Assembly (NCBI GenBank): GCA_045226255.1
Contig: JBGVCG010000031.1
Span: 1-50,233, forward strand
Reading direction: 5' to 3'
DNA: 50,233 nucleotides
DNA from: UBA1181 sp045226255
GTDB taxonomy: Bacteria; Bacteroidota; Bacteroidia; Bacteroidales; Paludibacteraceae
Made by a program: the position numbers and the translations under genes. The notes beneath the pieces were generated by a model, which ran no database searches, was not told where the DNA came from, and worked only from the letters and a program-made list of their open reading frames with translations. This document shows positions 18,001 through 25,525 of the stretch, one piece after another. Position 1 is the stretch's first letter; every line of letters begins with the position of its first letter.

Positions 18001-19721
18001 TGCGTCAAAACCGCCTGCGACTGGAAGAAGATAGTCGTGTCAGCAAGAAGTTTCACCACCTGAGTATCCTCAAAAGCGGTCAAGATATACGTACCCTCCG
18101 TGAAATTACCGGAGTAGTGACCGGCACTATCCGTCACAAGCTTAGAGATGAAGCCATTCGTCTCCATAATCACATACTGACGTGACTCGAACTTGTCGTG
18201 ATTCGCATCGATCAATTCAATGTTTAGTTTGTGGAATGGCAGCAGTTCCGTCTTCACATGCAGAGCAGTGTCACCTTTCTCCACCACGAAGACATTCGAG
18301 AGATTAGTATGATAGCCCTTTTCATCGATATTGAACAGATCACGATAAATGCCATCCGCCATCAGAACCGGTTGGTCATACAAGTAATGGACAGTATCCC
18401 TCCATCTTCCGAAGTATTCCACATAAGCGTCTTGATCGTCCGCTGGCCAAATCATAATCTTCCTAACCGACGAAGGGATAAACATCTCCTTTCCATAATA
18501 AAAGTCGAAATAGACCTTCGTGTATTTATCAGGATCGATATAAACCGTCAACGAGGTGTCTTGTTCCACATTAATTCCACGCACGGTATCCCTCAACACA
18601 ACGACATCATACGTATTAGGAGCAACGAGCCAAGCAACTTTACCTGAATCACCCGTCAATGCATGAGGGGACTCCGCCGAGTTATCCGACGTAAGCATAA
18701 GATTGCATCGAACTAACGGCAATGGAAGGCTATCCAACACGGAAAGGACCTTCACCTCCAACAAGATAGGTTGTTCACCTTCAACTTCTTCGCCTATAGG
18801 AATTTTGAAGCGAGAATCTGTTCCTTGGGAACCACCTGAGGTGTCAGGCAATGTAGGCAGAACCAGATAGACAATATTTCCTTCCAACGCATCATTGTCG
18901 TCCACGACAAAGGTATCGACAATCGTGCCATAATCCTTGGTCTGCACAGAGCATGAATATGTACCAGCCGGGCATGAGACATAGTTGTCCGTCGTATTAT
19001 ACTGATAATATCCACCCGAAATCACATCGCTGTGCGCATCCACCGCACCGAACGGATAGATGCTATCAGGTGCCAAATGCGTCACGAAAATATCCTTAGC
19101 AAAGACAGTCAAGTGGGATCCCTTGTCATTGATGAAACAGAAGTGAGTCTGGTGTGTTATCTCACCGCTCGCCACGGAAACCTCCGTATTGATATTCTGA
19201 TCTTTCACCGTCACATAATTAGAGCCTCTGAACGTCGAATACTTGTACTGACCTTCCGGCACCAAAAACTCCGTGACACCTGTGCTGTCCGACATTTTCT
19301 CTGCGATAAGGGTTTCACTCTTATCTTCATTCACCTTGTAAATGGATGCCTTCTTACCCTCTAGCATCGAGCCATCCTCATTCATGAAACTAATGGTCCA
19401 CAAGCGGTAGTCCAAGTTAATCCAAGTGTAGCTACCATTCACGACAGAAAAACTGCCATTCCGCAGATCTCCGAACTCGAAGGAATAGGTATAGTCACCC
19501 GCTGGGAACAGGGGATCCACTACCCTACCCGACTCGTCAGTCGTGTATGTTTTGTACAAGACACCTCCCAATTCCACTTTCACGGAAAGATCTGAAACGG
19601 GTCGGTTCTGAGCGTCGGAAATCTCAAAGATGAGAATTCCTTCCGACATGGTCGCCTGGGTTACTCCCAATAACAATGTGACAAGCACCACGAGTCTCCT
19701 AAAAATCCCCTTCATAATCAC
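15018..19721 (-). CDS. Giant secreted protein with T9SS type B (gliding-motility type) sorting domain
   Basis: The 1567-residue protein has a signal peptide (ends near TQATMSEG). The N-terminal half is a string of carboxypeptidase-regulatory-like or prealbumin-like beta domains (repeated units with D-x-x-G-x-V and PAGxYxY-type turns). Near 840-930 there is an Ig-like group 2 (BIG2) domain (EIEWSSDNDVVAHI, GFVTVTAKS), followed by several immunoglobulin/PKD-like domains with scattered Cys. The last 85 residues are a type B sorting domain: IPTVFTPHNVDGENDDF, ITIYDRYG-like VTIYDRYGDVV, GWDGYYKGK and PGVYIYVLTLKD. It should be exported by the T9SS and displayed as a long surface stalk or adhesin. 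No catalytic motif is visible. It is first in the operon with the OmpA and PorP/SprF genes. Met3 (19715) is an alternative start. Confidence 0.88.
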   Translation of the reverse strand: MIMKGIFRRLVVLVTLLLGVTQATMSEGILIFEISDAQNRPVSDLSVKVELGGVLYKTYTTDESGRVVDPLFPAGDYTYSFEFGDLRNGSFSVVNGSYTWINLDYRLWTISFMNEDGSMLEGKKASIYKVNEDKSETLIAEKMSDSTGVTEFLVPEGQYKYSTFRGSNYVTVKDQNINTEVSVASGEITHQTHFCFINDKGSHLTVFAKDIFVTHLAPDSIYPFGAVDAHSDVISGGYYQYNTTDNYVSCPAGTYSCSVQTKDYGTIVDTFVVDDNDALEGNIVYLVLPTLPDTSGGSQGTDSRFKIPIGEEVEGEQPILLEVKVLSVLDSLPLPLVRCNLMLTSDNSAESPHALTGDSGKVAWLVAPNTYDVVVLRDTVRGINVEQDTSLTVYIDPDKYTKVYFDFYYGKEMFIPSSVRKIMIWPADDQDAYVEYFGRWRDTVHYLYDQPVLMADGIYRDLFNIDEKGYHTNLSNVFVVEKGDTALHVKTELLPFHKLNIELIDANHDKFESRQYVIMETNGFISKLVTDSAGHYSGNFTEGTYILTAFEDTQVVKLLADTTIFFQSQAVLTQKVRFQFLHDGQVVYPQIMNMDVYKRNPDALYSKSISKFYDNYEGKGAAWVFEEYTVCEMADYYVKYVLKDYDYNGTFSYDFSVSGKGGEDTTVYIVVPVKRSVSITIKDANLDLVNGVFGNIYKYDENGELMSTLEYDYDKHEGLRTNSEGVIIDHLVPGRYQLRILDITRDFIVKDYDLEFDIISGTKMYDVKYKVLYKSSKKYVPDLLLDVNKDGMFYNSSYTDETGTVELFCEAGKYSYHLHYGTDNDGSYQLTGDTTIYLYIEDPVYVDSISIQGCACLTHGDTLQMSVSLFPGNPTQKEIEWSSDNDVVAHITSEGVLITHDVKTDGFVTVTAKSMDAKGTIATRTFFVGNGNCGSPIKLNFEGTSVRELPISSNKQRVIVSTDDEDKFPKVYLYQTSPDSVKWTSILGPTAESDVLIPTDGFDGDMLLRVLVSTSETDLKAFEASDTITCGTDRISDVLMFRMNKLMPVGWPDSICATQKEVTLSVDKRKLGKIPEGYTLQWYTVEGDNLVDLNMTGSDSITVSIDSTTTYKAVIAKDDDVVSEYHRTIFVEPDLAFHLEVNRDTVCIYDTLALSAVIEKGAASRYRWSCSDENVSTLMYAASDSVYTVTVESEHRLCPSKSDTVRVVLDAPIDFSLMVDKSVICETDSAGVVLNVDNKRTSELDKNDSGDMTAAAMINGLFFPDTPWYTLGSVEWNNGTKGDTLRDMPSQSTTYSVVATSRWNMCPPVTKEISVEVRSALSVSLSVDAESICQQGEDSIHVEASVLTGEAKKYVWWDGLETDTTVRTVFLEESDTLWVMVVDSVCENSLSESLPVQVAKPATVSLSSPNKIFEYGAGVDLDATTTGSVFGPYRWYAVDASGEENLLSVSDDNYYTDLPNGNVTYSVIVENGECGEIESNSIHVALVDNIVIPTVFTPHNVDGENDDFMPGYPVTIYDRYGDVVCNSNSGWDGYYKGKLADPGVYIYVLTLKDERVVKGTIEIFKKK

Positions 19722-19778
19722 ATAATATTAAATATCTTTTTTACTAGAAAACATTACTAATAATTCAAGAAACACCCG

Positions 19779-19786
19779 CAAAATTA
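19779..19786 (-). promoter_or_regulatory. -7 promoter box of the T9SS type B operon
   Basis: An exact TAATTTTG on the minus strand, 57 bases before the start of the 1567-residue gene. No -33 TTTG is found at the expected distance. Confidence 0.45.
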
Positions 19787-20021
19787 AAAAAATAGAATCA
19801 ACAATGATGTAATTAGGGAACAAAAAAGATACTTTTTTCAAAAAATATCGGTAATTTCATCACATTCTATGTACAAAAGCCTCAAGTAAGCGTCTAATTT
19901 CGATGGGGAAACAAACATCCCCAATGGAGCATACCTTAGAAGTAAAACAACACTTTAACGAGAAAAAAAATTTTTTCTCTAATTTTTATGTTTGATTGAA
20001 TTAAAAGTCATCTCTTTGTAA

Positions 20022-20029
20022 TAACTTTG
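20022..20029 (+). promoter_or_regulatory. -7 promoter box for the AsmA-like gene
   Basis: An exact TAACTTTG lies 52 bases before the ATG at 20082. The -33 element is not recognisable. It probably serves the AsmA-CvfB pair. Confidence 0.5.
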
Positions 20030-20081
20030 TGGATAATATTCGTCGCAATTAATAAACATATTGATTTCACATATTTGTCGT

Positions 20082-22973
20082 ATGAAAAAAGCATTTAAAA
20101 TTATCGGCATTGTTTTGCTATCGATTTTAGGGCTAATGTTAGTCCTTCCTTTTTTCTTTAAGGATAAAATCAAAGAGGTTGCGGAAGCGGAAGCCAATAA
20201 GGCCTTGGATGCGGAAATCCATTTGGGAGACTTCTCATTAGGTTTCTTTTCCAATTTCCCCAATGCCACCTTCTCTGTGGAGGATTTCGGCATCGTAGGT
20301 GTGGACTCCTTCGCAGGCGACACGCTACTTCACGTGGACAAGCTAGAGGTTGTTCTCAACCTGAAAAGTCTATTCAAGGAATCATTCGAAGTGAACAAAA
20401 TAAAGTTGGTCAACCCTGTGGCGAATGCCATCGTAAACGAGCAGGGGAAAGCCAACTGGGAAATCGTGGAGTCCGACTCCACCACTACCGAAGAATCGGA
20501 AAGTCCTTCGGCACCAATTATTCTTAACTTAAAAAAGGTGGCGATCGAGAATCTCCGCGCCTCATACACCAGCCAGCCCGACAGCATGTCAGCCTCCGTC
20601 GGAGGGGTTAACTTGGACCTGAAAGGCGTGCTTGCGCTTGATCTGGAGACCTTGGCACACATCGACGAGCTGAAACTCTTAGTGGATAAGATCGCCTACC
20701 ATGACGCTTCCTCCTCCAACACGGAGGCAGTCCTCGAATCCATTGATTTGAACTTCCATGGACAGGTGAGCGGGAACAAGTCGAATCTGAAACTCTTGCT
20801 GGGCGTGGATTCCACCTCGCTTCACATGGGAGGTATTCCTTACCTGAAAAAAGCAAAAGTGGCGGCTGATGTAGACATGGTCGCAGACCTGGACAGCAGC
20901 AAATTCACCTTTGCGGAAAATTCAATCTCCCTAAACGAAATCAAGGCGAATTTCGCTGGTTCAGTATGGTTGGTGGACTCCACCACCACCGATGTGGACC
21001 TGAAACTTAACACGCCAAACATTGACTTCAAACAGATACTTTCTTTGATTCCAGCCATCTATGCGGATGATTTCGCTTCCATACAAACAGCAGGCGAAGT
21101 GGCCCTCTCCGCAACAGCGAAGGGACGTTTGCAGGGTGACACAATTCCTGCCATCAACGCAGACCTGGAGATATCGAACGCAATGTTCAAATACCCTGAT
21201 TTGCCAAGCTCAGTCAACGACATCAACATCAGTGCGAATATCACTAACCCTGGAGACATCACAGACTCCACCATCATCGACGTGAAGAAATTCGGACTCA
21301 AAATGGCTGGCAATCCATTTGACATCACACTCCTCATGAAAACCCCAATCTCCGACCCGGACTTCAAGTTCGCAGCAGATGGTACCATCGACTTCAGCAA
21401 GTTGACGGAAGTGGTTCACCTAGACGAGATGAAAATCAACGGTATCATGACCGCAGCCCTGAAAGCGAACGGAAAGATGTCTTACGTGGACAAGGAAGAA
21501 TACGACCGATTCTCCATCCTCGGATCCCTCAACTTAAAAGACTTCCTGCTGAAGATGAATTCGCTGGACTTCGATGTCAATATGAACAACGCCAACATGG
21601 AGTTCACCTCACAGAACGTGAAGATGAATGCGGACTTAGGACTTGGCAAGAGCGATCTGAAATTGAACGGAACATTACAAAACTTCCTGCAATACGCACT
21701 TAGAGGAGAGACGATCACGGGTAGCCTGGATGTCAGCTCCAACTACATTGACGCCAATGAATTGCTAGGTGGGGAAGAGGGAGAAAGCGCTAGCGCAAAT
21801 CCTGAAAGCGCCACGGAGAACGCCATCATCGACATTCCTGGCAACGTCGATTTCGCACTGACCACCAACATCAACAAACTGCTCTTTGAGGATATCGAGA
21901 TTACCCAACTGAAAGGAAACCTCGCCTTGAAAGAAAAGGTGGCGAAGATCAGTACCCTGAGCGGTAATACGATGGGTGGTTCATTCAACGTCAACGGAGA
22001 ATACGACGTGAAGGACACGCTCTCCCCAAAAGTGGATCTGGCATTAGCACTGAAGGAGATGAAGATCTCCGAGGTATTCACCAAGGTCTCCACCGCCAAC
22101 AAACTGGCCCCAATCTTGTCAGACGCTTCGGGTAACTTCTCGATGGACTTGAAATTCGACTCCAAGCTGGACCATGGCATGACGCCTGACTTATCCACTG
22201 TCAACGGAAAGGGTAAATTCTCCTCCAGGGAAGTGGGATTGAACGATGTGAAGGCTTTCAGCATGATCGAGGACAAAGCTAAAGCGATTAACGCCCTTGC
22301 CAATAAGATCAAAATGCCTTCTCTGAAGAACCCTCAGATGAAGGACATCAACATCAAGTTCGCCATCAAAAACGGAAGATTGGAGATTGATCCATTCGAG
22401 ACCGCCATCCAGACCGCCATGTTCAAATTCTCTGGTTCGTCCGGACTCGACCAAACATTGGACTACCTCTCCACCATTTCGCTCAAGACCATCACGGATA
22501 AGATACCAGTGGCATTGGATGTGAAGATCGGTGGTACGTTCACTGCACCGAAGGTGACTGTCGGTGCGGGCTCTACCCTCGAATCCATTAAGGAAAAAGC
22601 ATTGGAAGTTGTAGACAAGGCGAAAGAGAAAGCCATTGCGGAGGCTAAGGCACAACGCGACAAGATGGTGGCAGAGGCCAAAGCGCAACGTGAGAAAATG
22701 ATAGCGGAAGCACAGAAAGGTGCGGACAAATTAGTGGAAGAGGCTAAAGTCAACGCCCAGAAATTAGAAAACAAAGCCAACAACCCACTCGCCAAGGCCG
22801 CAGCCAAGAAGACCGGAGAAGCAGGGATCAAGAAGGCTCAGGAACAAGCGAACAAGATGGTAAATGACGCTTCCCTGGCTGGAGACAAATTGATCCAGAA
22901 CGCCGAAAAGAACGGAAACGCTCTGATCGAAAAGGCTTCAGCGGCAGGCGAAACCAAGAAAAAAACAGAATGA
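20082..22973 (+). CDS. AsmA-family protein with Ala/Lys-rich coiled-coil tail
   Basis: The 963-residue protein begins with a membrane segment (MKKAFKIIGIVLLSILGLMLVLPFFF), followed by the AsmA N-terminal pattern (ALDAEIHLGDFSLGFFSNFPN, then LLHVDKLEVVLNLKSLF) and a long repetitive beta region. The AsmA-type C-terminal region (about 650-840) includes FSGSSGLDQTLDYLSTISLK. AsmA-like proteins are inner-membrane-anchored periplasmic bridges implicated in phospholipid traffic to, and homeostasis of, the outer membrane. Residues from about 850 on form an Ala/Lys/Glu-rich helix with 11-residue repeats (AEAKAQRDKMV / AEAKAQREKMI), likely a coiled coil, which is atypical. The ORF is open to 20061, but the ATG at 20082 gives the correct membrane anchor. 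Its stop overlaps the next start (ATGA). Confidence 0.85.
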   Translation: MKKAFKIIGIVLLSILGLMLVLPFFFKDKIKEVAEAEANKALDAEIHLGDFSLGFFSNFPNATFSVEDFGIVGVDSFAGDTLLHVDKLEVVLNLKSLFKESFEVNKIKLVNPVANAIVNEQGKANWEIVESDSTTTEESESPSAPIILNLKKVAIENLRASYTSQPDSMSASVGGVNLDLKGVLALDLETLAHIDELKLLVDKIAYHDASSSNTEAVLESIDLNFHGQVSGNKSNLKLLLGVDSTSLHMGGIPYLKKAKVAADVDMVADLDSSKFTFAENSISLNEIKANFAGSVWLVDSTTTDVDLKLNTPNIDFKQILSLIPAIYADDFASIQTAGEVALSATAKGRLQGDTIPAINADLEISNAMFKYPDLPSSVNDINISANITNPGDITDSTIIDVKKFGLKMAGNPFDITLLMKTPISDPDFKFAADGTIDFSKLTEVVHLDEMKINGIMTAALKANGKMSYVDKEEYDRFSILGSLNLKDFLLKMNSLDFDVNMNNANMEFTSQNVKMNADLGLGKSDLKLNGTLQNFLQYALRGETITGSLDVSSNYIDANELLGGEEGESASANPESATENAIIDIPGNVDFALTTNINKLLFEDIEITQLKGNLALKEKVAKISTLSGNTMGGSFNVNGEYDVKDTLSPKVDLALALKEMKISEVFTKVSTANKLAPILSDASGNFSMDLKFDSKLDHGMTPDLSTVNGKGKFSSREVGLNDVKAFSMIEDKAKAINALANKIKMPSLKNPQMKDINIKFAIKNGRLEIDPFETAIQTAMFKFSGSSGLDQTLDYLSTISLKTITDKIPVALDVKIGGTFTAPKVTVGAGSTLESIKEKALEVVDKAKEKAIAEAKAQRDKMVAEAKAQREKMIAEAQKGADKLVEEAKVNAQKLENKANNPLAKAAAKKTGEAGIKKAQEQANKMVNDASLAGDKLIQNAEKNGNALIEKASAAGETKKKTE

Positions 22974-23809
22974 TTGAAATAGGCAAAATAAACAAAATGA
23001 CCGTGCGCAATGTCGGTCAGAAGGAAGTAACGGTATTATCCGAAGACGGAGAAACCTTCAACATTCCTGCGGAAGAGTTCAAAGAAACGCCTCAAGAGGG
23101 GGAAACCGTAAAGATTTTCCTCTATAAAGACGCGGAAAAGAAGACCATAGGATCAGCCAAGATACCTCTCGTCATCGCAGGGGAATTTGAATTTCTTCCT
23201 GTTGTCCAAGTTTCCTCGGCAGGCGCACTGCTCGATTGGGGACTAAAACGCAAACTTTTCCTTCCATCCAAGGAGCAAACAAGCAAACTTGCCTTGGGAG
23301 GCACCTACCTTGTGCACGTCTTCTACGACCACCACACGGAGCAGGTCATCGCCAGTATGCACATCGACGACTTCCTCGATTTGGACAAGCCCACTTACAA
23401 GAGGAATGACGAAGTGGATATCCTTTTCGCAAAAGAAACGGACCTTGGCTACAAGGTGATTGTGGATGACGCCTACTGGGGACTGGTTTACCACAGCGAA
23501 ATCTTCGAGCACATAGACTTCGCCATGCGCACCAAAGGATACGTGAAATGCGTGCGGGAGGACGGGAAACTCGACGTAGCCCTGCAACCACAAGGATACA
23601 AGGTGGTGGACACCATCAGCGAGCAGATACTTGATGAACTGAACCGAAGGAACGGCTATCTGCCGATGAACGACAAGACAGATGCGGACATCATCTACAA
23701 CACCTTCGGATGTAGCAAGAAAGCCTTCAAAAAGACATTGGGTTCACTGTACAAACAACGGATCATCACCATCGGAGAAGATGGTATCAGGCTAACGGAG
23801 AAAAAATGA
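22970..23809 (+). CDS. CvfB-type S1 RNA-binding protein
   Basis: The 279-residue protein matches the CvfB/YitL family: successive S1-like OB domains (about 1-60, 65-130 and 140-210; e.g. GALLDWGLKRKLFLPSKEQ, and VDDAYWGLVYHSEIFEHI) and a C-terminal winged helix (215-275) with GYLPMNDKTDADIIYNTFG and KKAFKKTLGSLYKQRII. S. aureus CvfB binds RNA and affects virulence-gene expression; the role in Bacteroidota is untested. It is cytosolic. The start codon overlaps the AsmA stop in ATGA, so translation is coupled. A strong terminator follows at 23871-23918. Confidence 0.88.
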   Translation: MIEIGKINKMTVRNVGQKEVTVLSEDGETFNIPAEEFKETPQEGETVKIFLYKDAEKKTIGSAKIPLVIAGEFEFLPVVQVSSAGALLDWGLKRKLFLPSKEQTSKLALGGTYLVHVFYDHHTEQVIASMHIDDFLDLDKPTYKRNDEVDILFAKETDLGYKVIVDDAYWGLVYHSEIFEHIDFAMRTKGYVKCVREDGKLDVALQPQGYKVVDTISEQILDELNRRNGYLPMNDKTDADIIYNTFGCSKKAFKKTLGSLYKQRIITIGEDGIRLTEKK

Positions 23810-23870
23810 TAAGGGCGTTTACGAAAGGGACGTTCGATAAAATTTCATACAGCCAATAAGAGAATCGGAA

Positions 23871-23918
23871 AATGTCAGATGGTGGAATTAAATCACGCCG
23901 TCTGACATTCTTTTTTTT
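23871..23918 (+). terminator. Terminator after the AsmA-CvfB pair
   Basis: A 14-bp stem (AATGTCAGATGGTG pairing, with two G-U pairs, to CGCCGTCTGACATT) is followed by eight T at 23911-23918. It is a typical intrinsic terminator. Confidence 0.85.
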
Positions 23919-24003
23919 GTTGGCGCTAATCATTTTGACAAGCATAAAACAAGTCGTTAATTAGCCCAAATAAATTCTTAATTCTTAACTCTTAATCCTT
24001 AAC

Positions 24004-24909
24004 TCACTTGATTTCCCCTTCCTGCGTTACGATCTCCTTCTCGTCGAAACCATCCGACTCATCATCGAAGAGACGTTTTCCGCAATACCTGCAGAAGACT
24101 GCATCCTCGTCATGCCCCGTCTTGTGGCAATGAGGACATGGACGGATGGATATCTTCTTCTTGTCGGAGATCATCTGTGCGGAGACGATACCCGTAGGGA
24201 CCGCCAACACCGTGTAACCCAAGAGCATCACAAAGGCGGAGAGGAAACGTCCTAAGCCCGTCATCGGGGTGATATCTCCATAGCCCACCGTCGTAGTGGT
24301 CACAATCGCCCAATAGATACTACTCGGTATATCGTGGAAACTACTTCCTTCAATACCACCCTCCACCATGTACATCACCGTTCCGATGCAGACAACAAGA
24401 AGGAGCACGAAGACAAAGAAGACGATGATCTTACGGAAACTGGCCCGCAAGGAGTTCAACAGAATCTCACCTTCCCTCCAATAGGAGAAGAGCTTAAAGA
24501 TACGGAAAACACGTATCAGACGTAGAATACGGATGGTCAACAGACCATGTGCGTTCGGGAAGAAAAAGCCGAGGTAGGTAGGTACCGTCGCCAACAAGTC
24601 CACGATGCCGAAGAAACTGGTGGCATACTTGAACGGATGAGGGGAGCAATAGAGCCTCAACAAATACTCAACCGTAAAGAAGACCGTGAAGACCCACTCT
24701 AAGACATTCAAGAAGAACTTAAACGTCGGCGGGAAAATCGCAAGGCTCTCCAAAACCACGACCAAGACACTCACAAGGATAAATAAGATGAGCAAGACAT
24801 CAAACATCTTACCCATAGGGGAATCCGTATCGTAGATCACCATATAAATCTTATGCTTCAACTCCTCGTTGTGCATAAAATCGTGCCATTTCTTCTTTAA
24901 ACCAAGCAT
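24004..24909 (-). CDS. Voltage-gated-type potassium channel with C-terminal zinc ribbon
   Basis: The 301-residue protein has six membrane segments, an S4-like Arg-repeat helix (IRILRLIRVFRIFKLF, near 126-141) and the K+ selectivity filter TTTTVGYGDITP (TVGYGD at 207-212), followed by the S6 helix. It should conduct K+ across the inner membrane under voltage control. The soluble tail contains a CPHC...CRYC zinc ribbon (Cys 258, 261, 273, 276), an uncommon regulatory add-on that could sense zinc or redox state (inference). The frame extends to 24966, but that overlaps the upstream mntP gene by 41 bases; the Met at 24909 leaves a 16-base gap and is preferred. It is last in the metY-mntP-channel run. 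Confidence 0.87.
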   Translation of the reverse strand: MLGLKKKWHDFMHNEELKHKIYMVIYDTDSPMGKMFDVLLILFILVSVLVVVLESLAIFPPTFKFFLNVLEWVFTVFFTVEYLLRLYCSPHPFKYATSFFGIVDLLATVPTYLGFFFPNAHGLLTIRILRLIRVFRIFKLFSYWREGEILLNSLRASFRKIIVFFVFVLLLVVCIGTVMYMVEGGIEGSSFHDIPSSIYWAIVTTTTVGYGDITPMTGLGRFLSAFVMLLGYTVLAVPTGIVSAQMISDKKKISIRPCPHCHKTGHDEDAVFCRYCGKRLFDDESDGFDEKEIVTQEGEIK

Positions 24910-24925
24910 ATCAAATTCATAAAAA

Positions 24926-25510
24926 CTATATTCCAAACAAAATCGACAAGAGCGATGTATGCTCAAGGAAAATCTTCACGCCGATACCTATCAAGACAAG
25001 GCCACCCACCAACTCCATATTCACAGGAAGATGCCTTCCCAAATAGAGTCCGACGAGGTTTCCCGCCACGGAAAGCGCAAAGCTGAACAAGCCAATCATC
25101 GTCAATGCGAACGCAAAGGTAGGAATAGTTTCTGAAATAAACACAAGACCTGTCGCTAAAGCGTCGATACTGGTAGCGATCGCCAGCAATGTCAATGTTT
25201 TCCAGCGCAACGCAGGTTGAGACGTACCCTCTTCCTTCTCAGACCGGCTCTCCCGTATCATCTTCACGCCAAGGAACACGAGCACGATCAAAGCTATCCA
25301 ATGGTCGTAAGCCTCTATCTTTTCCTTGAAACCCACACCAGTCAACCAGCCGATGAGAGGCATGAAGGCCTGGAAGAAGCCGAACAGAAGGGCCATCTTC
25401 ATAATAGGAACAAAATGGAATCGCCCTAAGGCGACCCCATTTGTAATAGAAACTGCGAAACAGTCCATCGCCAAGGCGAGGGCTAGCAGCAATATGGTTC
25501 CAACATCCAT
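24926..25510 (-). CDS. mntP: Manganese efflux pump MntP
   Basis: The 194-residue six-helix membrane protein starts MDVGTILLLALALAMDCFAVSI, the signature MntP (DUF204) opening with the intramembrane Asp of AMDCFAVS. The second half repeats the pattern with LLAIATSIDALATGLVF. MntP exports Mn2+ and protects against manganese toxicity. It lies 15 bases after metY and 16 before the channel gene, indicating one operon. In many bacteria mntP is governed by a yybP-ykoY riboswitch; here it is internal to the operon with no room for one. Confidence 0.92.
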   Translation of the reverse strand: MDVGTILLLALALAMDCFAVSITNGVALGRFHFVPIMKMALLFGFFQAFMPLIGWLTGVGFKEKIEAYDHWIALIVLVFLGVKMIRESRSEKEEGTSQPALRWKTLTLLAIATSIDALATGLVFISETIPTFAFALTMIGLFSFALSVAGNLVGLYLGRHLPVNMELVGGLVLIGIGVKIFLEHTSLLSILFGI

Positions 25511-25525
25511 GTGGAACAGATTAGA

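Larger units (their letters stand above)
19722..20081. other. Divergent intergenic region
   Basis: It separates the minus-strand T9SS operon from the plus-strand AsmA gene. It contains the -7 boxes at 19779 (minus) and 20022 (plus), a small GGGGA/TCCCC hairpin near 19902-19922 and an A-run/T-run palindrome (GAGAAAAAA...TTTTTTCTC) at about 19960-19979. I see no open frame or structured RNA. Confidence 0.5.
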
